Assembly (NCBI GenBank): GCA_013696665.1 | Contig: JACCYC010000031.1 | Location: 1 to 6,393, forward strand | Direction: 5' to 3' | Length of the DNA: 6,393 bases | Source: Burkholderiaceae bacterium | Lineage (GTDB): Bacteria > Pseudomonadota > Gammaproteobacteria > Burkholderiales > Burkholderiaceae_F | In this document: piece by piece, positions 1 through 6,012 of the stretch | Numbering within the stretch: position 1 is the first letter of the stretch | How the letters are laid out: each line of letters begins with the position of its first letter | Translations under genes and position numbers: made by a program | Notes under the pieces: generated by a model | What the model was told of the DNA's origin: nothing | What the model saw: only the letters and a program-made list of their open reading frames with translations | Databases searched by the model: none

Positions 1-1032
1 CGCGGTGAGGCGCATCACATGGGTTTCACTGATGACCGACGCTACCTGTGGGCGGGAGGGCTTAATGACAGCAAGATCTATGTGTTCGACGTCGGCAGCA
101 ATCCTGCTCGACCGAAGCTCGTTCGCACGATTGCGGACCTCGCCGCGAAGAGCGGGTACGTAGGACCGCACACGTTTTACGCAATGCCCGGCCGCATGTT
201 GGTGGGCACGCTGTCCAACGCGAAGGACAATGGTGGCGCGACCGGCATCGCCGTCTACAACAACAAAGGTGGCTTCGTCGCGAAGTACGACATTCCGACC
301 CAGCTTGGGGATGTGCGGGGCGATGGCTATGGTTACGACATCGCAATCAATCCCAGCAAGAACGTCATGCTGACGTCGAGTTTCACCGGGCGTGAAAACT
401 ACATGCGCGATCTTGGAGGCCTCGTCAAGGATGAGGCTGCGATGAAAAAGTTCGGCAACACGATGGTTCTGTGGGATTTGAAAGCGATGCAGCCGCGACA
501 GATCTTCAGCGTGCCCGGCGCTCCGCTCGAGATCCGCTGGTCGCTAAACCCGAGCGACGCGTGGGCCATCACCGCGACCGCGCTCACCTCCAAGCTTTGG
601 CTCGTCAAACAGGACGGCGAGAAGTGGCAGGCCAAGGAAGTCGCAACCATCGGCGACCCAAGCAAGATTCCGCTTCCCGTTGACATTTCGATCACGGCCG
701 ATGGCAAAGGGCTGTGGGTCAATACGTTCATGGACGGCATGACCCGCTACTTCGACCTAACCAATCCCGAAGCACCGAAGCAAACCTATGCGAAACAGAC
801 CGGTCGCCAGGTCAACATGATCAGCCAGTCGTGGGATGGCAAGCGTGTCTACATTACGTCCAGCCTGCTCGAGAAGTGGGACAAAGGCGGGGCCGACAAC
901 GAGCAATTCCTGCGCGCGTTTCATTGGGACGGCAAAGAGTTGACGCAGGCATTCGAAGTCGACTTCGCAAAAGAGCAGCTGGGCCGTGCACACCATATGA
1001 AATTCAGCGCTAAAGCTGCCTCGGCGCGCTGA
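1..1032 (+). CDS. mtoX: SBP56-family methanethiol oxidase (selenium-binding protein), 5' end cut by window
   Basis: The reading frame is open from base 1 through the ATG at 19, and the residues before that ATG (RGEAHH) look like family sequence, so the gene begins upstream and 343 residues are visible. Bacterial members are usually somewhat over 400 residues, so roughly the first fifth is missing, including any signal peptide. Family landmarks, numbered from base 1, are the HH pair at 5-6, PHT at 56-58, PLEIRW at 175-180, the DGKRVYITSSL stretch near 279-289, and the C-terminal VDFAKEQLG then AHHMKF at about 330-335. These match the SBP56/SELENBP1 beta-propeller family. Characterised bacterial members are periplasmic copper enzymes converting methanethiol, O2 and water to formaldehyde, H2S and H2O2. 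No cysteine occurs in the visible part, so metal ligands here would be histidines. The SCO1/SenC gene just downstream supports the oxidase reading over an uncharacterised selenium-binding protein. Family membership is firm; the exact substrate is inferred. Confidence 0.85.
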   Translation, partial: RGEAHHMGFTDDRRYLWAGGLNDSKIYVFDVGSNPARPKLVRTIADLAAKSGYVGPHTFYAMPGRMLVGTLSNAKDNGGATGIAVYNNKGGFVAKYDIPTQLGDVRGDGYGYDIAINPSKNVMLTSSFTGRENYMRDLGGLVKDEAAMKKFGNTMVLWDLKAMQPRQIFSVPGAPLEIRWSLNPSDAWAITATALTSKLWLVKQDGEKWQAKEVATIGDPSKIPLPVDISITADGKGLWVNTFMDGMTRYFDLTNPEAPKQTYAKQTGRQVNMISQSWDGKRVYITSSLLEKWDKGGADNEQFLRAFHWDGKELTQAFEVDFAKEQLGRAHHMKFSAKAASAR

Positions 1033-1051
1033 AGCAGTGACGGGTGTCAAC

Positions 1052-1753
1052 ATGACCCGTGCGCGCGGTTATGGGTTGCGTACCGCGCTCGGCCGCCTTG
1101 TGCTCGGGGGCTTGTCGCTGATACCAAACCTGGCTTGGTCGGCAGCGGACCCTATTCCTGCACTCGCGCCAAAAATGGATTTTGTGCCGACACAGGCCGG
1201 CGCCTACCAGCTGCAGCGCATCCAACCAAGCCCCGATGCGGTGCTGCTCAACGCAGCGGCCGGTGTGCGCCGTCTCTCCGCTTACACGCGCGGCAAAGTG
1301 ACGCTCCTCACCTTTTTCTACACGTATTGCACCGATTCCTGGGGGTGCCCGTTTGCGTATCAAACGATGGCAGGTCTACGCGAGCGCATCAATGCCGACG
1401 TAGACATGCGTTCGCGTGTACGTTTTGTCAGTGTCAGTTTCGATCCCAAGCACGACACGCCCGATGCCCTGCGAGTGTATTCAAAAGGTTTGGCGCAACC
1501 GCAAGCGCTTGAGTGGCAATTTTTTACTGCCCGCTCGATGGCAGAACTGATGCCGCTCCTCGAGGGCTTCGGTCAGGATGTTCGCGTCGAACTCGACGCT
1601 GCAGGCCGACCGACGCGAGCGATCAACCATATGCTCAAGCTGTTCCTAATCGATTCCGACGGCGTCGTACGCGAAATTTATTCGCTTGCATTCGTTCATC
1701 CCGAAGTCATGCTCAATGACATCGCGACATTGTTGATGGAGTCGCGCCACTGA
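1052..1753 (+). CDS. SCO1/SenC-family copper chaperone-like protein, exported
   Basis: This 233-residue protein has a thioredoxin-like SCO fold. It starts with a basic stretch (MTRARGYGLR), a hydrophobic core and a likely signal-peptidase site after AWSA, so it is probably periplasmic or membrane-tethered. The metal motif is YCTDSWGCPF, with cysteines C93 and C99, followed by the SFDPKHDTP strand-loop and the conserved histidine H193 in NHMLKLFLID. That gives the Cys-Cys-His set used by SCO proteins to bind copper, except that five residues separate the cysteines rather than the classical three. I chose ATG 1052 because GGG at 1042-1044 lies seven bases upstream. A GTG at 1037 would add five residues, and its only purine run (GAAG) is too close. 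The gene follows the SBP56 gene closely, so they are probably one operon, and its likely role is copper delivery or thiol reduction for that enzyme. MauG-like genes often found in such clusters are not seen downstream. Confidence 0.85.
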   Translation: MTRARGYGLRTALGRLVLGGLSLIPNLAWSAADPIPALAPKMDFVPTQAGAYQLQRIQPSPDAVLLNAAAGVRRLSAYTRGKVTLLTFFYTYCTDSWGCPFAYQTMAGLRERINADVDMRSRVRFVSVSFDPKHDTPDALRVYSKGLAQPQALEWQFFTARSMAELMPLLEGFGQDVRVELDAAGRPTRAINHMLKLFLIDSDGVVREIYSLAFVHPEVMLNDIATLLMESRH

Positions 1754-1870
1754 CGTTGTTAATCACGGGTTGGTGCAAGCGGAATATCGGCGTCGTGCGG
1801 TGCCGGCAAGCTCCTTGCTAGCGATGAACATTCAGCGTGCTTGTCTGCGAAAATCATCGTAGTTGAACCG

Positions 1871-1875
1871 AGGAG
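1871..1875 (+). promoter_or_regulatory. Ribosome binding site of the lectin-like lipoprotein gene
   Basis: AGGAG lies seven bases before the ATG at 1883. This strong Shine-Dalgarno match decides the start: a TTG at 1841 in the same frame would add 14 residues (with VVEPRR) ahead of an otherwise normal lipoprotein signal and has no comparable site. Confidence 0.8.
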
Positions 1876-1882
1876 ATTTGCT

Positions 1883-2569
1883 ATGCGTAGCGAGATACCA
1901 ACATGGGTGGTAGCTCTGAGTTCGATGGCGATTTTCGGCTGTGCGACGTCGCAGTCACAGCCGGACGGCGGCAAGCCGATGACGTTTTTTGTGACCAGCA
2001 CCGGGTCCGGTAAAGGGGGCGACCTCGGTGGAATCGACGGTGCCGACCAACACTGCCAGTCGCTGGCGAAGGCTGCTGGCGCGGGCGATCGCAACTGGCG
2101 GGCGTATCTCAGCACGCAGGGCACTGCACTGAACGATCCGAAAGTTGTGCACGCGCGCGACCGCATCGGGCCGGGACCTTGGTACAACGCCAAAGGCGTG
2201 CTGGTCGCCAAAAGTGTCGATGATCTGCATTCGCCGACCAATAATTTGACGCACCAGACGGCAGTTGACGAGAAGGGCGCGATGGTGAATGGCCGCACTG
2301 AGAAGCCAAGCAATCACGATATGTTGACCGGTTCGCGGCCGGATGGAACTGCCTTCCCGGGGGCCCCCTTTTCTGACATGACCTGCGGCAATTGGACTAA
2401 AGGCGGAAGCGAGGGATCGGCTATGACGGGGCACCATGATCGTGCTGGCCCTATCGATCATGCATGGGCGATGTCATGGAATTCGGCGCATCCAACGCGC
2501 GGCTGCCATCCGGAAGGGCTGCGTAGTTCGGGGGGCGCAGGGCTGTTCTACTGCTTCGCGGCGAAGTAG
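1883..2569 (+). CDS. Lipoprotein with a C-type-lectin-like domain
   Basis: The 228-residue product opens with MRSEIPTWVVALSSMAIFGC, a short lipoprotein-type signal with a lipobox ending at C20. Phenylalanine at the -2 position is slightly unusual. A low-complexity linker leads into one domain from about residue 33 to the end. It begins MTFFVTSTGSGKGGDLGG, then GADQHC, WRAYLST, an RDRIGPGPWYNAKG motif, the GSRPDGTAF and CGNW motifs, and ends GGAGLFYCFA. Apart from C20 there are four cysteines (C58, C168, C208, C224), matching the C1-C4 and C2-C3 disulfide pattern of C-type-lectin folds. Similar bacterial proteins are commonly annotated simply as lectin or hypothetical. Export to the cell envelope is well supported; sugar binding is not shown, and the ligand is unknown. 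The gap of about 130 bases from the SCO gene and its own strong ribosome binding site suggest a separate transcription unit. It converges on the histidine kinase gene, whose stop is four bases away. Confidence 0.75.
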   Translation: MRSEIPTWVVALSSMAIFGCATSQSQPDGGKPMTFFVTSTGSGKGGDLGGIDGADQHCQSLAKAAGAGDRNWRAYLSTQGTALNDPKVVHARDRIGPGPWYNAKGVLVAKSVDDLHSPTNNLTHQTAVDEKGAMVNGRTEKPSNHDMLTGSRPDGTAFPGAPFSDMTCGNWTKGGSEGSAMTGHHDRAGPIDHAWAMSWNSAHPTRGCHPEGLRSSGGAGLFYCFAAK

Positions 2570-2573
2570 TTTG

Positions 2574-4844
2574 CTAGTGCTTTCGCTGGCCCGTACGGCC
2601 AGCGAGGCTCGCGATGGTGGCCACCAGTTCCTGGGGCTCGATCGGTTTGGAGATGTGTACCTGATAACCCGCCACCATCGCGCGGGTGCGGTCTTCGGAG
2701 CGTGCGAAAGCGGTCAAGGCGACGGCCGGCACGGTTCCCCCCTGTGACGCGGGGAGAGCACGCAACTCGCGGATAAATTGGTAGCCATCTTTGACGGGCA
2801 TGCCGATGTCACTGATGACGACATCGGCGCCGCGCGCCGCGAGTAGCCGCAGCCCATCATCAGCGGTCGACGCGGTGAATACATCCGCGCGGCACTGAAC
2901 GAGAACATGCTTGATGAGCTCGCGCGCGTCGGCCTCGTCGTCGATGACGAGAATCGAAACGCCCTCCAGGGGAATATCTTCGCTGTCGAATCCCGCAAGC
3001 GTCATCGCTGTCGGGTGCACGCGGCGCTCATCCACACGCACCGGGGCGAGGGGAAGCGCAACGACGAAGGTCGCTCCAGTCCCTTCGCCGGCACTGGTGG
3101 CGCGTACGGTGCCGCCATGCAATTCGACGAGCTGCTTGACGATCGACAAGCCAAGGCCGAGGCCGCTGTGCATCCGGGTCGATGATGAATCGGCTTGCCT
3201 GAACCGATCGAACACATGCGGTAAAAATTGCGGGTCGATTCCGACACCGGAGTCTCTGACGGTGATCTCGATATGTGAATTGATGCGTTCGATGATGACG
3301 TCGACCTTGCCACCCTTCGGCGTAAATTTCACCGCGTTCGACAGCAGGTTCCAGACAATCTGCTGCAGCCGATTCGGATCGCCCGAAACCGGACCCGCGC
3401 GCGGATCGATGACCGTACGCAAGGTAATGCCCTTGGCGGCGACCGAAGGTCGCACCGAATCAACGGCGGCATCAACTGCGACCGCGAGATCGACTCTTTG
3501 CACGTCAAGGCGCACCTTGCCCGAAACGATTCGGCTCATATCGAGCAGATCTTCGATCAGTTGCGTCTGCGCGCGCGCGTTACGCGCAATGGCTTCAAGC
3601 CCGCGCTGCGAATCTTCCTCGCTGGCTTTCTTTGACAGCAATACCTGCGACCATCCAAGGATGGCATTCAGCGGCGTTCGGAGCTCGTGCGACAACGTCG
3701 CAAGAAACTCGTCTTTCATGTGGCTCACGCGCTCCGCCTCGGTGCGAGCCCTACGCTCGGATTCGAGCAACCGCTCCCGCTCCTGCGCTGCTTGTTTCAA
3801 ATCCTCGTACAGGCGCGCGTTGTCGATCGCGACACCCGCCTGCGCAGCTAGCCCTACGACCGTGCGTTCGGTGCGCTCAGTGAAGACGCCGACTTCCGGA
3901 TGCCCAAAGAAAAGGCCTCCAATTACGCGACCGGTCGGTGACGCTACCGGCACAGCAAGGTAGCTGCGCACTGCCAGGTGGCCGCCGGGCGTGCCGTAGT
4001 GCGGGGCCATCTGCCCGTAGCGCGGATCAGCGAGCACATCTGCGGAACGAATGGGGGCATCACCTTTGAAAGTTGGACCGAACAGTGGAGTCGCGCGTGG
4101 ATGCCCAAACTTGTCGAATGCTTCTCGCGGCGCACCGGCCAGCGTGTAGAGCAGATACGAATCGCCGGTTGCGTCGGTCGTGTTGTAGAAAAAAGCACCG
4201 AACTTGGCTCCGGCGAGATCGGTCGCTGCATCGGTCACGGCCTGAACCAGTTTTTTCAGGTCCAGTGTCGAACCCATCGTCATTCCCGTGCGATTTAGCA
4301 GCTCGAGTGCTCTCGACTCTTCGCGCAGCGCTTGTTCGGAGCGCCGGCGCTCGGTCACATCACGGAAGCTCCACACCCGTCCGACGCTGCGCTGCTCGGC
4401 TTTCTGAATCTGGGAATGCCGCTCGAAGACCCGGCCATCGATAAATTCGAGCACGTCAAAGCTCTCAGCAGGCAGCGTTGCGTAGATTTCGTCGAGCCTC
4501 GCGGTGTATGCATCCGGGTTTGCGAGCTGGCCGCGCGCGAATCGCAGCAAACGCTGGTCTCCAGAGGCCAGCATCTCGCGCGGCACGCGCCACATCTGCA
4601 CGAACCGCTCGTTAAAACTGGTCACGTTGCCCTGCCCATCGACTGCGAGGATGCCATCGGTCGTGGATTCGAGCGTGGCGCGCATCATCGCGAGCGAGTG
4701 GGCGAGCTCGCGCGTTTTCAGTTCAAGCGCTTCCTTGGCCTGCAACAACTCCTGCTCGGTGCGCTGGCGGGCGATAAGAATGCTGCTTGCATTGCGCAGG
4801 CTTACGGCCCGTAGCAACGTTTCTTCGTCCTCCGGCTGCGCCAC
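2574..4844 (-). CDS. Soluble hybrid histidine kinase: PAS, GAF, HisKA, HATPase_c and receiver
   Basis: The 756-residue protein has no signal peptide or membrane segment, so it should sense in the cytoplasm. In order: a coiled-coil start (about 20-58), a PAS domain (about 50-165, ending in WSFRDVTERRRSEQ), a GAF domain (about 185-345), a second coiled coil, the dimerisation/phosphorylation domain with SHELRTP and phospho-accepting H386, and the ATPase domain with N503 (N box), DSGVG from D531 (G1), FDRF at 545-548 and GLGLGLSIVK at 561-570 (G2). A C-terminal receiver follows, with acidic D635/D636, phospho-accepting D679, T711 and K733. All catalytic residues are present. The sole cysteine is C651 in the receiver, so neither sensor domain can bind bilin, flavin or haem through cysteine. 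The signal is unknown. There is no output domain; a phosphotransfer partner must lie outside the window. The GTG start overlaps the TAG stop of the upstream gene, with GGGG (4852-4855) as a likely ribosome binding site. Confidence 0.93.
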   Translation of the reverse strand: MAQPEDEETLLRAVSLRNASSILIARQRTEQELLQAKEALELKTRELAHSLAMMRATLESTTDGILAVDGQGNVTSFNERFVQMWRVPREMLASGDQRLLRFARGQLANPDAYTARLDEIYATLPAESFDVLEFIDGRVFERHSQIQKAEQRSVGRVWSFRDVTERRRSEQALREESRALELLNRTGMTMGSTLDLKKLVQAVTDAATDLAGAKFGAFFYNTTDATGDSYLLYTLAGAPREAFDKFGHPRATPLFGPTFKGDAPIRSADVLADPRYGQMAPHYGTPGGHLAVRSYLAVPVASPTGRVIGGLFFGHPEVGVFTERTERTVVGLAAQAGVAIDNARLYEDLKQAAQERERLLESERRARTEAERVSHMKDEFLATLSHELRTPLNAILGWSQVLLSKKASEEDSQRGLEAIARNARAQTQLIEDLLDMSRIVSGKVRLDVQRVDLAVAVDAAVDSVRPSVAAKGITLRTVIDPRAGPVSGDPNRLQQIVWNLLSNAVKFTPKGGKVDVIIERINSHIEITVRDSGVGIDPQFLPHVFDRFRQADSSSTRMHSGLGLGLSIVKQLVELHGGTVRATSAGEGTGATFVVALPLAPVRVDERRVHPTAMTLAGFDSEDIPLEGVSILVIDDEADARELIKHVLVQCRADVFTASTADDGLRLLAARGADVVISDIGMPVKDGYQFIRELRALPASQGGTVPAVALTAFARSEDRTRAMVAGYQVHISKPIEPQELVATIASLAGRTGQRKH
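2583..2605. terminator. Stem-loop at the convergent junction, possible bidirectional terminator
   Basis: TCGCTGGCC (2583-2591) and GGCCAGCGA (2597-2605) form a perfect 9-bp GC-rich stem with a 5-base loop. It starts 13 bases after the stop of the lectin-like gene and lies inside the last codons of the histidine kinase gene. Neither strand has a clear T-run after it, so it is not a textbook intrinsic terminator. It could slow polymerase or protect 3' ends. That the stem is real is plain from the sequence; the terminator role is inferred. Confidence 0.4.
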
Positions 4845-5905
4845 TACGCAACCCCGAGGACTTCGGACGCCAACTTTGTTCCGAGGACACGCATCCGAAT
4901 TTTTTCGAACGCCTTGTCGCGTGTTGTCGATGTGTCATCGCAAAACGGCGAGAACCCGCAGTCATCCGTCGTTCCCAGCTGCTCAACGGGTACGTAGTTC
5001 GCCGCTTCGACGATTCGATCGCGGACCTCTTCCGGTGTTTCGACACGTGGATCTATCGGCGCCACAACGCCGACGAAGACGCGATGTTCAGGTTTGATGT
5101 GCGTCCGAATAATGCTCAGCACGCGCTTGCGATCGGCTTCACCGGCGAGCGCGACGTAAAAATTGCCTGCCTTCAGCTGAAACAAGCTGGGTAGCAGGTC
5201 TGCGTAATCCACGTCTGCGCTATGCGTCGAATCACGGTCGCCGCCCGGGCACGTGTGTATGCCGATGCGCTGCTGCTCGTCCGCGGAGAAGCGCGACAGC
5301 GCCAGATTGTTCAGATCGATGAAGCTGTTGAGCAGATGGCCGGTCGGATCGATCTTGACCGCCAGGCGCCCTTCGGTGAAATCAACCTGGACTTTGTGCG
5401 CGCCTTTTTTCAGGCAATTGCGAATTTCTATTTCGTGCTCGTCCAACAGATCGTTGATGAATTGCTCGCGCGGATAGCCAGCGATCTCCTCGGCGGGATA
5501 CAGCAGACTCAACGCAGATGGCGAGATCACCGCCTGTTTGACGGGCACTCGGGCATAACGCAACGCCACCTCGAGATACGAATCGGCCGCTCGTTTGTAC
5601 CGGAAAGGGCCCGCAGTGAGCCTCGGCATCCTGCGCGTGTGGCCTGCTGCGAACGGGATTTTGAATCCGTCGGGGGCCGTGTTCGAAAGCCCATGGACGC
5701 AATAGGTCCAGAAGTTGTGATACTTCCTTTGTTCGCCATCGGTTATGACTGGCGAGCCGGTCGCCTCGAAACGCTCGATGGTGTCGCGGGTCGCTTCCTC
5801 ATACAGGGTATCGAGTGCCGGGTCCGCGCCGTCGAGCCGAGTGGCCGCCTCGACGAGTGGAAGCGGTCTGGGAATGCTGCCGATGGGCTCGGTTGGAAGC
5901 GGCAT
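4844..5905 (-). CDS. Single-domain MetE-like (cobalamin-independent methionine synthase C-terminal type) zinc protein
   Basis: This 353-residue protein resembles the catalytic C-terminal half of MetE, in the UROD/MetE-like TIM-barrel superfamily, and lacks the N-terminal half of the roughly 750-residue classical enzyme. Visible motifs are EPIGSIPRP at 6-14, ITDGEQRKYHNFW from about residue 54, the QVDF strand at about 173, HTCPGGD with H217 and C219, E256 after the GNFYVALAG stretch, and DDCGF with C316. H217, C219, E256 and C316 line up with the zinc ligands H641, C643, E665 and C726 of E. coli MetE: E-to-C spacing is 60 against 61, and the extra 14-15 residues fall in the loop after HTCPGGD. 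Zinc-activated thiol chemistry is therefore expected, in the cytoplasm. The methyl donor and acceptor are unknown. Options include a core methionine synthase, another thiol methyltransferase, or a lyase related to the epoxide:coenzyme M enzyme. ATG 5905 is the only upstream start before an in-frame stop; its ribosome binding site is weak. It is followed directly by the kinase gene. Confidence 0.82.
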   Translation of the reverse strand: MPLPTEPIGSIPRPLPLVEAATRLDGADPALDTLYEEATRDTIERFEATGSPVITDGEQRKYHNFWTYCVHGLSNTAPDGFKIPFAAGHTRRMPRLTAGPFRYKRAADSYLEVALRYARVPVKQAVISPSALSLLYPAEEIAGYPREQFINDLLDEHEIEIRNCLKKGAHKVQVDFTEGRLAVKIDPTGHLLNSFIDLNNLALSRFSADEQQRIGIHTCPGGDRDSTHSADVDYADLLPSLFQLKAGNFYVALAGEADRKRVLSIIRTHIKPEHRVFVGVVAPIDPRVETPEEVRDRIVEAANYVPVEQLGTTDDCGFSPFCDDTSTTRDKAFEKIRMRVLGTKLASEVLGVA

Positions 5906-6012
5906 CCGTGTGGGTGGTCTTTAATTTCGACAATATAGGTGATCTGTACAGGATGAGCATTTCGCCGGCGCGTTTTTGCGCAACCTGCGAGAATTTTCCC
6001 GCCGTCCACGCA
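5906..6012 (-). promoter_or_regulatory. Intergenic region with a possible promoter for the MetE-like/kinase operon
   Basis: Reading the minus strand, TATATT at 5937-5932 is a five-of-six match to a sigma-70 -10 box, 26 bases before the ATG at 5905. The best -35 candidate at suitable spacing, TGCTCA (5959-5954), matches only three of six. The 8-base palindrome CTGTACAG at 5944-5951 falls between them, where a repressor could act. Near the 3' end of the preceding gene, GCGGGAAAATTCTCGC (6002-5987) can fold into a weak 6-bp hairpin with one G-U pair and no T-run, so termination there is not evident. This is a guess from sequence alone. Confidence 0.25.

Noticed and set aside
1037..1051. GTG start five codons upstream of the chosen start of the SCO-like gene
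   Set aside because: The only purine-rich stretch before it is about two bases away, too close for a ribosome binding site, and the signal peptide is complete from ATG 1052. It cannot be fully excluded.
1754..1882. Possible terminator or promoter between the SCO-like and lectin-like genes, including GCAAG-CTC-CTTGC near 1807-1819
   Set aside because: The stem is only five base pairs with no T-run after it, and no -35/-10 pair with good spacing was found. Only the ribosome binding site at 1871-1875 is convincing.
1759..2313. - strand open frame of 184 codons opposite the lectin-like gene
   Set aside because: The + strand frame has a strong ribosome binding site, a lipoprotein signal and paired cysteines. 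The opposite frame has none of these.
2359..2372. GGGGGCCCCC followed by TTTT, resembling a terminator
   Set aside because: The palindrome has no loop bases, so it cannot form a normal hairpin at full length, and it lies in the middle of the lectin-like coding sequence.
2911..3963. Long + strand open frame of 350 codons opposite the histidine kinase
   Set aside because: It lies wholly antisense to a kinase with every expected motif. Its translation is rich in Ser, Arg, Thr and Ala with no domain, as expected from a shadow frame in GC-rich DNA.
5222..5938. + strand open frame of 238 codons opposite the MetE-like gene
   Set aside because: It is antisense to a gene with clear family motifs and shows no recognisable domain or ribosome binding site; a shadow frame.
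5971..5982. Small inverted repeat GCGC around a T-run as a terminator of the small gene
   Set aside because: The stem is only four base pairs, and on the relevant minus strand the run reads as A, not T.
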